A stretch of DNA of 64,000 nucleotides from Streptomyces sp. NBC_00690 (GTDB lineage: Bacteria > Actinomycetota > Actinomycetes > Streptomycetales > Streptomycetaceae): positions 558,001 to 622,000 of the forward strand of contig NZ_CP109009.1 of assembly GCF_036226685.1 (NCBI RefSeq), read 5' to 3'. The notes under the pieces were generated by a model. It did not search any database, was not told the DNA's origin, and worked only from the letters and a program-made list of their open reading frames with translations. Shown here piece after piece: positions 16,999-27,959 of the stretch. The position numbers were made by a program, and so were the translations under genes. The stretch's first letter is position 1. Every line of letters starts with the position of its first letter.

Positions 16999-17220
16999 GT
17001 GAGCTTCGACAACACTGATCCCAAACCGGATCCGGGGGAGCCCGGCGGCGGAGTGCCTCCCGGGCAGACTCCGCCCGCCGAATCGAGTACGGGCTCGGGC
17101 ACCGGCCCCCGCCAGGAAACAAGTCGCGGCTGGGCCAAGGGCCCTCTTCTGATCATCCTGGCCATCGCGGCTTGCTTCGCTGCGTTCTTCCTGGCCTACG
17201 CCATCATCCTCATGCTCTGA
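16999..17220 (+). CDS. DUF6480 family membrane protein
   Basis: A 73-residue protein starting at GTG. The first half is disordered and Pro/Gly-rich (DPKPDPGEPGGGVPPGQTPP, AESST); the second is one membrane helix (GPLLIILAIAACFAAFFLAYAIILML) that reaches the C-terminus. This is the pattern of the Streptomyces DUF6480 family, function unknown. It follows the oxidoreductase by about 190 bases on the same strand. A GGGGTAGGGG stretch before the start may be its ribosome binding site. Confidence 0.7.
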   Translation: MSFDNTDPKPDPGEPGGGVPPGQTPPAESSTGSGTGPRQETSRGWAKGPLLIILAIAACFAAFFLAYAIILML

Positions 17221-17565
17221 GCCGCGGCCGAAACGGGCGATGAGGGCTCCGCGCCTTCTCCCACGGAGAGCCCCCGGAGCAAGTGGCGCACAAGCGAGGG
17301 ACCCCCGCGCCACTACGGCCTCATTAGCGTCCAGCGCGACCGTTGCGCAACACACTCTCTGGCCCTGACCTCGCGAACCGACGAGTCAGCGCGTAGCTGT
17401 CTCACTGCCGGCAACGCTTGCCGGTGTGCAGTTGATCCTGGGGAAGTCGGATTACGTCGACCTGGCCGGCCGGCGAATGGGTGGAATTGCGATGCTGCGG
17501 CTTCGGCTTCCGCAAGCCGGGCATGCGTGTGATGGCAGGTCCCCGAGCCGAGGAACGATAGCGCG
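17221..17565. other. Intergenic region
   Basis: 345 bases with no recognisable gene, repeat or strong hairpin; presumably the promoter region of the second SRPBCC gene. Confidence 0.5.
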
Positions 17566-17979
17566 ATGACCGAGTACGAACGTTCACGCACGATGCCCGC
17601 ACTCCCGGAGCATGTTTTTGACCAGGCGGCTGATGTCGACAGGCTGGGTGCCTGGCTGCCGCGGGATCTGCACGTGACCGCGGGGGACCTGCCCGCCGTC
17701 ACCGTGCACGAGGACCGTACCGACGAGGACACGGCAGCGGTCCTGCGTGTCCAGAAGGAGCGGCTGCGGCTCGAATGGGGAACCCGCGAGCAAGGCGGCT
17801 ACACCGGCTGGCTGCGGGTCTCGGAACACGACGGCGGTGCCAGCGAGGTGACCGTCCATCTGGCGTTCTTCGATGACAGCCACGACCCGGGCGAGCGGGC
17901 CGTTGAAGCCGCCCTCGACAGCAGCCTCAAGCGGCTGGAGGAACAGGTTCGGCTACGGGTCGACAACGCCGCTGGCTGA
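17566..17979 (+). CDS. SRPBCC family protein
   Basis: A 137-residue protein of the START-like superfamily. It opens TEYERSRTMPALPEHVFDQAADVDRLGAWLPRD, the typical strand then helix that gates the pocket. The middle has antiparallel strands (AAVLRVQKERLRLEWG) and the C-terminus is the long lid helix (LDSSLKRLEEQVRLRVDN). GAGG lies a short distance before the ATG. It is distinct in sequence from the SRPBCC protein at 14658. It may belong to the same stress group; no enzymatic role can be read. Confidence 0.75.
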   Translation: MTEYERSRTMPALPEHVFDQAADVDRLGAWLPRDLHVTAGDLPAVTVHEDRTDEDTAAVLRVQKERLRLEWGTREQGGYTGWLRVSEHDGGASEVTVHLAFFDDSHDPGERAVEAALDSSLKRLEEQVRLRVDNAAG

Positions 17980-18272
17980 CCTCAATCGACGGGCCGGCCG
18001 GCGCACATAGCCGCCGAGGATCTGCCGAGACTGGCAGCGCTCTGGTCCGGCCGGACTCTCCAAGAAGACCGCCGACGATCCACACAACGACTGAACCGTC
18101 CCGGACGGCTTCCTCGACTTCTACGAGCACGAACTCCGCACTCCTTTGCGGAAGCTAACCCCCGCCGCGTAGGCGCCCCGAGGTTATGGTCCAAGGGGCT
18201 GCATGTGCGCACCCCCGGGTGACGAGCGGGCAGCGTCTGCTGCACTCGGGCCAAGAGCCCAGGCCATGCTGA

Positions 18273-19589
18273 TCAAGGGAGCGCCGGGGAGTCGATGGTG
18301 CCCTGATCAACCGGGACCGTGACGGTGCCCCGGCAGCCCTCCGTGGTGATCACGACCGTGTAGGGCCCGGCCGCTTCCGGCACCGAGCCCTCGGCGACTC
18401 TGAGTGCCTCCAGCGTCCGGTCCGCGCACCCGGCGGGAAGCTGGCGTGCAGCGGCCGTGCCGGCTCGGACTTGGACGGTCGCGTTGACGTATCGCTTCCA
18501 GGACGCGGTGCTCGACGGCTTCTCGTCCTTCTTGTCGTCCTCGTCGGCGGGCAGCACGGATGCGTAGAGCGCGGCGCCGACCAGGGTGCAGGCGGCGCCG
18601 AGCACGATCAGTTTGCGAGCCAGCCTGAAGTTGCCTCGCATGAGGAGCACGTTGGCCTCGGTGAGCACCAGTTGCCGGTGTCCGAGGTACTCCTGCATAT
18701 CGGTGTTGCGCTGGGCGAGTTCCGCGGCTGCCGCGGGCATCTCCCTGGCAGCGATGGCACGTCTGCGGGCCGTTACGGAAGCGGCCTGGACTTCATGGTC
18801 AAGAGCAGCCAGGACGGCGGCCCGCAGGGCCTTCCCGGCCTTGTCGGACTTGGGATGGCCGATCGCATTCAGGCGTTCCTCCAGCGCCCTCACCGTCGTG
18901 ACGTGGGCTTCGACGGCCTTGTCAAGTGCGGCCAGCCGCGCCCGATTGCCCGCTTCGGCCCTTGCACTGGTGAGCTGCCGTTCGTCGAATACACCCAGCT
19001 TTTCGATCAGCTTCTTGACCGTGGGGACGTTCGGGCCGAGGTGGGCCGCGGCCTCGTTCCCCTCCAGCATGTTCCGCAGCACCCAACAGGCGCTCTTCCT
19101 GGGCTTGAACACCCGCGTGCACCATTCCGGTTGGGGCGGGTCTTGGGGGTTCTCGATGGGCCTGATCGCCGACAGTTTCTCGGCCAGGATGCCCAGGCTC
19201 GTGACAACCGGTCCGAACACGGCGGTGGCCGCGACGACCGCGATCGCGATGCCCGCGGAGGCCAGTACCAGGCCCGCCCAGAGCCACCACCTATCGGATC
19301 CGTCCACCTGTCCGATGTTGGTGAAGGGCAGTGAGCCGAAGATCAGCAGGCCGAAGGCGGCGAAGACGCTCAGGATCCACATGCAGGTCTTCTGGTAGCT
19401 GTCCCGCACTTTGCCCGCGACACTGTTCAGGCCGCCGGGGTCCAGGCTCATGTCCGTGGCAACAGGCTGTTCGGTCAATGGCATCACGGACGAGGGAGAT
19501 CCGTTGCCACCGTCGTCCGGCTTGGCACCGACCAGCTCTTCGACAGCGGTCTTGAGTGCCTTCACCACGGCTCCACTCACCTCGGTCAT
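18273..19589 (-). CDS. Membrane protein with coiled coil, unknown function
   Basis: A 438-residue protein I do not recognise. The first 65 residues are hydrophilic. Two membrane helices follow (about 68-90, WILSVFAAFGLLIFGSLPF, and 100-128, WLWAGLVLASAGIAIAVVAATAV). A long helical, partly coiled-coil cytoplasmic region with many Ala, Arg and Glu spans about 190-320. A third helix lies at about 328-347 (LIVLGAACTLVGAALYASVL). The last 90 residues look like a small extracytoplasmic beta domain with two cysteines (AGCADRT, TEGCRGT) that could form a disulfide. There is no clear operon partner; it diverges from geosmin synthase. Confidence 0.65.
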   Translation of the reverse strand: MTEVSGAVVKALKTAVEELVGAKPDDGGNGSPSSVMPLTEQPVATDMSLDPGGLNSVAGKVRDSYQKTCMWILSVFAAFGLLIFGSLPFTNIGQVDGSDRWWLWAGLVLASAGIAIAVVAATAVFGPVVTSLGILAEKLSAIRPIENPQDPPQPEWCTRVFKPRKSACWVLRNMLEGNEAAAHLGPNVPTVKKLIEKLGVFDERQLTSARAEAGNRARLAALDKAVEAHVTTVRALEERLNAIGHPKSDKAGKALRAAVLAALDHEVQAASVTARRRAIAAREMPAAAAELAQRNTDMQEYLGHRQLVLTEANVLLMRGNFRLARKLIVLGAACTLVGAALYASVLPADEDDKKDEKPSSTASWKRYVNATVQVRAGTAAARQLPAGCADRTLEALRVAEGSVPEAAGPYTVVITTEGCRGTVTVPVDQGTIDSPALP

Positions 19590-22157
<2,568 letters not shown>

Positions 22158-22165
22158 CCCACCAC

Positions 22166-22219
22166 CGCGCCGTGGAGTCCGATCCACGGCGCGCTCCCGT
22201 CCGGCGCTCTTCGCGCCGG
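22166..22219. terminator. Double hairpin between convergent genes
   Basis: Stem one is CGCGCCGTGGA/TCCACGGCGCG (22166-22193, 6-base loop); stem two is CCGGCGC/GCGCCGG (22201-22219, 5-base loop). They sit between the geosmin synthase stop and the end of the minus-strand gene at 22227. Confidence 0.8.
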
Positions 22220-22226
22220 GCGGGCT

Positions 22227-22727
22227 TCAACCCTGCTGGAAGAGTTCGGCGGGCAGGGGCTTGAGCAGGGCATAGAGGTCGTCGGTGATCGGCCGGTCCC
22301 AACTGGCGATGGTGACGAGCACCTGATCACTGCGGTCGAACTGCACACAGGAGATCCGGCTCTCGGAGAGCTTGATCTTGCGCACGATCAGCAGGTTGTC
22401 GCCCTGCATCACCGGAACGTCCTCGGTGTCCACCACGACCACGGGCTCGTCGTTCTCCAGGGCGAGCAGCAGCTGGGCCACCTCGAACGGAACCTGGCCC
22501 TCCTCCAGCTCCCGGGCCGGTGAGCCCTGCGGGAGGTTGCCGATGATCATCGCGGGACCGCGTCCGCCGAAGAGGTCGTATCGCAGAAAGACACCCTGGC
22601 AGGTGCCGTCCGGTGCGGGAAGGAGGCCCGCACCGAGATTGCCGGGCCAGTCCCCCGGGTCCATGGCCAGGACATCGAAGTCCGGGCCCGCGGGTGTGGC
22701 GGCGCTGCGGCGGCGGAGGAAGGACAT
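22227..22727 (-). CDS. Conserved hypothetical protein
   Basis: A 166-residue soluble protein. After SFLRRRS it is acidic, with alternating beta-rich stretches (EPVVVVDTEDVPVMQGDNLLIVRKIKLSES, QVLVTIASWDRPI) and no membrane helix, signal or catalytic motif that I can name. Codon use is typical for the region, so it is clearly coding. It converges with geosmin synthase and sits downstream of the LAL regulator gene with about 140 bases between them. Function unknown. Confidence 0.7.
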   Translation of the reverse strand: MSFLRRRSAATPAGPDFDVLAMDPGDWPGNLGAGLLPAPDGTCQGVFLRYDLFGGRGPAMIIGNLPQGSPARELEEGQVPFEVAQLLLALENDEPVVVVDTEDVPVMQGDNLLIVRKIKLSESRISCVQFDRSDQVLVTIASWDRPITDDLYALLKPLPAELFQQG

Positions 22728-22870
22728 AGCGCCATGGTACGTGGCCGAAGAGGCCGAGAGGACCCCGAGCGGCGGGCCCGTGGTGCCGATCGGCCATCCC
22801 GGTCGAGTGTGCTGTACGACCTCCTGGTGGGACCACCGCCACAGCGTGCCTGAGCCCGCTGGAAGGCGGG

Positions 22871-25798
22871 TCAGTCGTCGTTCAGTATCCGTATGTCGGG
22901 CGTGTTCTCCCCAGGGGTGCTCGGGGGTGCGGCGAGAGAGTGTGCGAGACCCGCTTCGGAGGTGCCCATCTTGCGGTAGACGGCCGAGAGCAGTCTGCGT
23001 ACTGCTTCCTCGTCGGTGTGGAGCGCAGCGGCCACGGCTGCCCTGTCGTGCCCCTGGGCGATGAGGGTGGCGGCCGTGCGCTCCCGTGCGGTGAGTGCGT
23101 CGCTCTCGATGGCGTGCAAGGAGCGGGGACGTAATCCGGCGACGGCCAGTTCGGTACGGGCTGTCGCCGCGAGCGCATCGGCGCCGCAGTGGCCGGCGAT
23201 CTCCAGGCCCCGTTGGAGGTGGGTGGCTACGGTCTGGTGGCGGACCGATCTGCGCTGTTGGGAGCCGAGGGCGATCAGCGCCCTGGCGAGTTCGTACGCT
23301 GCCGGGGAGCCCTCCAGTTGGAGGACGGACTCCTCCAGGAATGCGAGGCGTTCACTACCGCCCGTCACCTCGGCGGCCACGCGGAGCGCCATGCCGACAC
23401 CGGATGGGGCGCCGTAGCGTCGGGCTCGTTCGACCGCGTCGAGGGCGGTCAACCTGGCGCGTTCCGGTGCGTGGTGTGCTTCTGCGAGCGCGAGGTGGAG
23501 TTGCCAGGGGCACCAGGCGGGGTTGCGCATGCCCCGGGCGTCGAGGCGGCGACCCACGGCGGCCAGCTCCGCGGCGGCTTCCTTGGTGCGTCCCTGAGCG
23601 AGGAGGAGTTCGCCGTACACGGTTTGTGAGTCCGGGAACGTCACAGCGGCCGGGAAGGGATCGCCGAAGTGGTGGTCGTGGGCGACCTTGGCGGCTTCCT
23701 CGATGCAACCGCGTGCAAGGAGCACCTCGACGAGTGTTCCCACCGCGTACCACTCCGCCGGGGTGCGCGGCCCCACCCGTTCCGCCAGGCGCAGCCCGGC
23801 CCGGCTGAAGTCCTCGGCTTCCGCGAGACGCCCCCTGCGGAAGCGAATGTAGGCGAGGAGGGTGTACGCGAAGGAGAGGTGTGCCCCGCGCCATCCTTGA
23901 CGTTCGAATTCGGCGGTGCCCGCCGCGAACAGTTCCTCGGCGCGCCCCGGGAGGTCGGCGAAGAGGAAGGTGAGGGCCACCAGCGCGGGCACTTCGAACC
24001 CCCGGTCCTCCACCGCCCAGCCCAGACCGCCCTTGAGTGCGCGTTCGGCGTGGTGGAGGGCCACGGGGGCGGGTTCGCCCCGCAGGGTGGCGTCCCAGGC
24101 CCTCAGTCCGATGATGTAGCGCTCGGTGAGATCGCGTCCGGTGAGCCGATCTGCGAGCTTCGCCAGCCGGCGCGAACGGGCGGGGGATTCGGGCTCCTCG
24201 GCCCGGAACGCGTCCCACATGAACTTCTCGGCCCGCATGCGCAGCCGGGTGCGCGGGTCGCTGGTGAGCCGGGCTTCTCGGGCGAGGATCTCGGACGCTT
24301 CACCGATCCGGTCGGAGTGCGCGAGCACCTGCGAGAGCCGGTAGACGATCCCCTGGCGCAGTGCCGGGTCCGCGATCGGTTCGTCGAGAGCTGCCCGCAG
24401 ATGGTTCACCGTGGTCGCGGGTTCGGTGAGGAGCGAGGAGCAGCCAAGTTCGTAAAGGACGGCGGCCCGTTCCTGAGGGGGCGGGGGTTCCCGGAGGGCT
24501 CGGGCCAGTTGCCGTCGGGCCGCCTCGGGGGCTCCGGCCCGGAGGGTCTCGCGGGCGGCCTCCCGCAGTTGCTGGACCACCCACGGGTCGCCTTCGGGGT
24601 GGGTTTCCAGGAGGTGGCGGGCGGCAGCCGCAGATCCGAGGCCGGCATCGACCACGCACCAGGCGGCCTGGCCGTGGAGGGCGACGCGTACCCCGTCGGG
24701 GATGGCTCGGTAGACGGCGGTGGCGATCAGCGGATGGACGAATTCCAGGGTCTCGGTGCCGGTCAGGACCCTGGCGTCTCGGAGCCGGTCGGCGGCGTCT
24801 GCGGCTGCTTCGGTGCCGAGACCGGCCACGGCGGCGGCGAGGGCGGGTGGGATCTCCGTGCCAAGCACGGCACCGGCCCAGGCGAAGCGAACCGTGGAGG
24901 GGCCGAGGCGTTCCAGCCGGGCGATGAGTCCGCTGCCCTTGACTGCGGCTGCGAGATCACGGAGGAGGCGGGCTCCGGATGCAGTGGGTGTGATGCCGCG
25001 GTCGCGTACCTTGGCGATGAGTTCGATGGCTTCGAAGGGGTTGCCCGCGGTCACCGCCCAGCATTCGCGGCAGAAGGTCTCATCGGCGTGGGTGCCGAGC
25101 CATTCGCGTACCAACCGGGCCACGGCGGAGACCGTCAGGGGCTCCAGGTCTATCGGTCTCTGTCCGGCTCGTCCCGGTAGATGGCGGAACTGGTCTGCGT
25201 GGTCGGGCAGTTCTTCCGGGCGGTAGGCGACCACGAGGAGCATGGGAAGGTCCTCGGCCCGAGGGGCGAAGGAGGCAAGCCAGCTCAGGGACTCGGGGTC
25301 GGCCCAGTGGGCGTCGTCGAGGACGAGGACGAGCGGTGCCTTCTGGAGCGCCAGATGGGTGAGGACCCAGTCGAGGCCGTCACGCAGTCCTTGGGGGTCC
25401 GGTGGCGAGCCCGCCTCTGCGGTGCAGAGTCCGAGGGCCGGGCCGACGATGCCGTACCAACTGCCCAGGCGCATGCGCAGCGCGGCCTCGGACGCACCTG
25501 CGAGCTGCGGTTGTATCAGCTGGCGAGCGACGTGGAACGCGACCTGTTGCTCCTGCTCCCCACCGCGGGCGGACAGTACGGTGCACCCTTGGGCGGTGGC
25601 GCGGCGGCGGACCTCGGTGAGCAGCGTCGTCTTGCCGAGACCCGCGTGTCCGGCGAAGGCGAGCAGGGCCCCGCGCGGGTGTCCGGTGCCACCGTCAGGG
25701 GGGATGCCTATGAGTTCGTCCAGCGCCTCGTCGGCGGCGGCCAACTCCGCTTCGCGCTCGAAGAGTCGGCGCCTCACCGCGCCAACACGTCGCGTCAT
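22871..25798 (-). CDS. LAL-type LuxR regulator with a TTA codon
   Basis: A 975-residue regulator of the large ATP-binding LuxR (LAL) family. Walker A (GHAGLGKTTLL) lies near residue 52, Walker B (LVLVLDDAHW) near 160, then a long TPR-like helical region. The C-terminal LuxR helix-turn-helix is at about 890-950 (ALTARERTAATLIAQGHDRA). Start is uncertain: ATG 25798 has GGGGG upstream, and an ATG at 25810 is also in frame. The leucine codon at 23134-23132 is TTA, so translation should depend on the bldA tRNA and come late in growth. LAL proteins often activate antibiotic or catabolic genes; the target here is unknown. It is divergent from the HNH endonuclease gene. Confidence 0.9.
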   Translation of the reverse strand: MTRRVGAVRRRLFEREAELAAADEALDELIGIPPDGGTGHPRGALLAFAGHAGLGKTTLLTEVRRRATAQGCTVLSARGGEQEQQVAFHVARQLIQPQLAGASEAALRMRLGSWYGIVGPALGLCTAEAGSPPDPQGLRDGLDWVLTHLALQKAPLVLVLDDAHWADPESLSWLASFAPRAEDLPMLLVVAYRPEELPDHADQFRHLPGRAGQRPIDLEPLTVSAVARLVREWLGTHADETFCRECWAVTAGNPFEAIELIAKVRDRGITPTASGARLLRDLAAAVKGSGLIARLERLGPSTVRFAWAGAVLGTEIPPALAAAVAGLGTEAAADAADRLRDARVLTGTETLEFVHPLIATAVYRAIPDGVRVALHGQAAWCVVDAGLGSAAAARHLLETHPEGDPWVVQQLREAARETLRAGAPEAARRQLARALREPPPPQERAAVLYELGCSSLLTEPATTVNHLRAALDEPIADPALRQGIVYRLSQVLAHSDRIGEASEILAREARLTSDPRTRLRMRAEKFMWDAFRAEEPESPARSRRLAKLADRLTGRDLTERYIIGLRAWDATLRGEPAPVALHHAERALKGGLGWAVEDRGFEVPALVALTFLFADLPGRAEELFAAGTAEFERQGWRGAHLSFAYTLLAYIRFRRGRLAEAEDFSRAGLRLAERVGPRTPAEWYAVGTLVEVLLARGCIEEAAKVAHDHHFGDPFPAAVTFPDSQTVYGELLLAQGRTKEAAAELAAVGRRLDARGMRNPAWCPWQLHLALAEAHHAPERARLTALDAVERARRYGAPSGVGMALRVAAEVTGGSERLAFLEESVLQLEGSPAAYELARALIALGSQQRRSVRHQTVATHLQRGLEIAGHCGADALAATARTELAVAGLRPRSLHAIESDALTARERTAATLIAQGHDRAAVAAALHTDEEAVRRLLSAVYRKMGTSEAGLAHSLAAPPSTPGENTPDIRILNDD

Positions 25799-26107
25799 GC
25801 AAACCCCCATGACCAGGCGTGCACCCGGCATGATGCGGGGGCTGCCGGGACAGACGTCCTTGAGGAACATCAGCGTACGCCAGCGGGCGGGTTCAGGGAC
25901 CTCCCCCGGCAGAAATGGGCTGCTGGGAAAGGGTTTCCCGGCACGGTGTGCCCCGGGCGCGGGGTACTGCGTCGTCCGAGCGGTCCGGTGGGAGGGGGTC
26001 CGCCCGTCCCTGCGTTCGTTGTCGCGTCTGTGCGGTCGTTGTCGCGTCCGTGCGGCGGCAGCGAGGGGCGACCGCGGAGAGGAGACGGGCAACACAACGG
26101 GGCCCGG
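25799..26107. other. Divergent promoter region, LAL regulator/endonuclease
   Basis: About 310 bases between divergent genes, with no gene of its own. A perfect-phase 20-bp tandem repeat lies at 26016-26055. Confidence 0.5.
26016..26055. repeat. 20-bp tandem repeat, two copies
   Basis: TCGTTGTCGCGTCTGTGCGG is followed immediately by a copy with one T-to-C change. It lies in the divergent promoter region and, at about two helical turns per unit, could bind a regulator on one DNA face; the LAL protein is one candidate. Confidence 0.7.
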
Positions 26108-27064
26108 ATGGGAGGCGAGCGTCGTGTCCCGTATCGGTACCCTGCGGAGGTGGATGCGTCGTCGACACAGTGGGTCAATAGCTTCAGCTCGTTGCGCCAA
26201 TGGGCCAGGGGCGGCGAGCGAGCTCCGCATAAACCCCTGTTGTTGCTGTACGCGTTGGCCCGATTCCAGCGCGGCGCTGCGGAGTCGCTGCGGTACTCGG
26301 AGGTGGAATCGGATCTGCGCCGGTTGCTGGCCGAGTTCGGTCCGGCACGACGCACCACCCCCGCGTATCCGTTCCACCATCTCCAGAGCGACGGACTATG
26401 GGTGGTGCGCACCGACAGCGGTGAAGGTAGCCCCGGTACCGGGGAGCGGGCTCTGAGGGAGAGCGGGGCCGCAGGTCGACTGGCACCCGAACTCAGGGCG
26501 GCACTGGCGGCCGACCCCGAACTGGTGCACCGTTTGGTGGGCGTCCTGCTTGAGCGGCATTTCGCTCCGTCGTTGTACGAGGACATCGTGGCTGCCACCG
26601 GGTGGGAGCCCGCAGGGCCGCTGGTGCACGGGGACGATGCGTTCGGTGTGGCGTACACCCTCGGGATGCGGCAACTGCGCCACGGGGCCGGCGCCATGCG
26701 TACACGCGTCCTGGACGCCTACGGCGGGCGATGCGCGTTCTGCGGGTTCGACGGTCGGATCGGTGAGCGGCCGGTTGGCCTGGAGGCCGCCCATGTGCGC
26801 TGGTGGGCGTTCGACGGACCGAACGACGTGTCCAACGGACTGTGTCTGTGCACGCTGCACCATCGGCTCTTCGACAAGGGGGTACTCGGCCTCTCCGCGG
26901 AGCTTCGCATCATCGTCTCCCAACGCTTCGCGGGACACAGCGAGGCCGCCCGTACCCAGGTCCTCGACCTCGCGGGGCGGTCGCTCAACGGCCCGGGCGA
27001 CCACACGGCCGTGGTCGCTCCCGCCCATGTCCGGTGGCACACCGCGCAGGTCTACCAAGGGTGA
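26108..27064 (+). CDS. Phosphorothioate-DNA-type SBD-HNH endonuclease
   Basis: A 318-residue modification-dependent restriction protein. The N-terminal half has the sulfur-binding domain pattern: RGGERAPHKPLLLLYALARF, then LRRLLAEFGP, YPFHHLQSDGLWVV and a LLERHFAPSLYEDIVAATG helix, as in ScoMcrA and SprMcrA. The C-terminal half is an HNH nuclease with CAFC, AAHVRWW, NGLCLCTLHHRLFDKG. Such proteins cut DNA carrying phosphorothioate (dnd) modification. ATG 26108 and GTG 26150 are both possible; the family fits the shorter form. No dnd genes are seen, as expected for a host that excludes modified DNA. Confidence 0.8.
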   Translation: MGGERRVPYRYPAEVDASSTQWVNSFSSLRQWARGGERAPHKPLLLLYALARFQRGAAESLRYSEVESDLRRLLAEFGPARRTTPAYPFHHLQSDGLWVVRTDSGEGSPGTGERALRESGAAGRLAPELRAALAADPELVHRLVGVLLERHFAPSLYEDIVAATGWEPAGPLVHGDDAFGVAYTLGMRQLRHGAGAMRTRVLDAYGGRCAFCGFDGRIGERPVGLEAAHVRWWAFDGPNDVSNGLCLCTLHHRLFDKGVLGLSAELRIIVSQRFAGHSEAARTQVLDLAGRSLNGPGDHTAVVAPAHVRWHTAQVYQG

Positions 27065-27488
27065 GCCGGCCGGGACGCCACTTCGCGTCGGTGGTGGCCT
27101 GGGAGGGAACCCGGCGTTCCGGGCAGGAGGATGTTGGTGCGACTAGGGCGCGAGCAGCCTCGGCGGATCCAGCGAACGCCTTCGGGCGGGCACTCGGTGG
27201 AACGCACCCCCCATCTGCGGCCGAAATTCATCTCCTGCGGCAGCTGGATCGCCGAGCGGCTGCTAACGGGCACGTACCTTGCCGGGACACATCCTCCTCG
27301 ACCGGTCGCCCGGGCACGGTGACCAAGCACGGTCCTGAACAGGGCGAAGTCGCCAAGCTTGGGCACAGAGCTGTCGGCACCCACTGCCTACCAGGACTCG
27401 GCCTGGTCAAAGCCGTCGACCAGGCCAGGACCACGACCACGAGGTATCACGGGACCGGGCAGCAGGAGCGCGTGGCGAGCGGTTGCCA
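27065..27488. other. Intergenic region
   Basis: 424 bases without a convincing gene. A 63-codon frame at 27131-27322 has AGGAGG directly against its ATG, too close to work well, and no known motif. Confidence 0.45.
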
Positions 27489-27959
27489 CTACTCGTCCGC
27501 TGATGGCCTCGCACGGTGGACCCGCAGAAGTTGCTGACGCCCCGGCCATCCGTCCCGCTCGATGAGGTCGACGTCGAAACCGAGTTCCCCGAGGGTCCGG
27601 GCTATCAGGTTCAGCCGTTCCCGACGATGTTCCGCGGCACCGGGAGGGTCCGGTTTACTCCCCGACGACCTGCGGAGCTCGGCAGGGGGGTAGTACGTGA
27701 CCTCCACACAGAGCTCGACCCCGGCCGGCCATGTCTCGGGGTGGGTGGCCTCGACCGCACAGAACCCGCCCCGAAAAAGGCCCTTCCGCTCCGCACGCGA
27801 CGGGGTCAGCCCCGTGTCCTCCAGCACCCGGGCTACCTCGGTGGCACCTTCGTAGTAGTCGAACCCCTCGGGTACGGGACTACTGGGCGCTTTGGGTGCG
27901 GCCTCTACCGACGGAACGGCCGAAAGAGGGTGGGCGCGACCGTGGTTGCGCTTGGTCAT
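27489..27959 (-). CDS. Hypothetical protein
   Basis: A 156-residue protein with no family I recognise. After a basic, Pro/Ala-rich N-terminus (about 30 residues), the segment FDYYEGATEVARVLEDTGLTPSRAERKGLF looks like a helical module. Then comes a beta-rich half (GVELCVEVTYYPPAELRR) and a final helix (RRERLNLIARTLGELGFDVDLIERDG). GGGAGGATG lies before the ATG, and codon use is normal, so it is a genuine gene. It stands alone, transcribed away from the G-rich region to its right. Confidence 0.65.
   Translation of the reverse strand: MTKRNHGRAHPLSAVPSVEAAPKAPSSPVPEGFDYYEGATEVARVLEDTGLTPSRAERKGLFRGGFCAVEATHPETWPAGVELCVEVTYYPPAELRRSSGSKPDPPGAAEHRRERLNLIARTLGELGFDVDLIERDGWPGRQQLLRVHRARPSADE

Noticed and set aside
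17980..18272. Protein-like segments (IAAEDLPRLAALWSGRT; GFLDFYEHELRTPL)
   Set aside because: They are in different frames with stops between them; no family could be named, so I do not call a pseudogene.
25181..26107. Possible long N-terminal extension of the SBD-HNH endonuclease
   Set aside because: It is antisense to the LAL regulator coding region and includes the intergenic repeat; family length and domain start support a start at 26108 or 26150.
27131..27322. 63-codon frame with adjacent AGGAGG
   Set aside because: The Shine-Dalgarno sequence touches the ATG, leaving no spacer, and the product has no recognisable feature.
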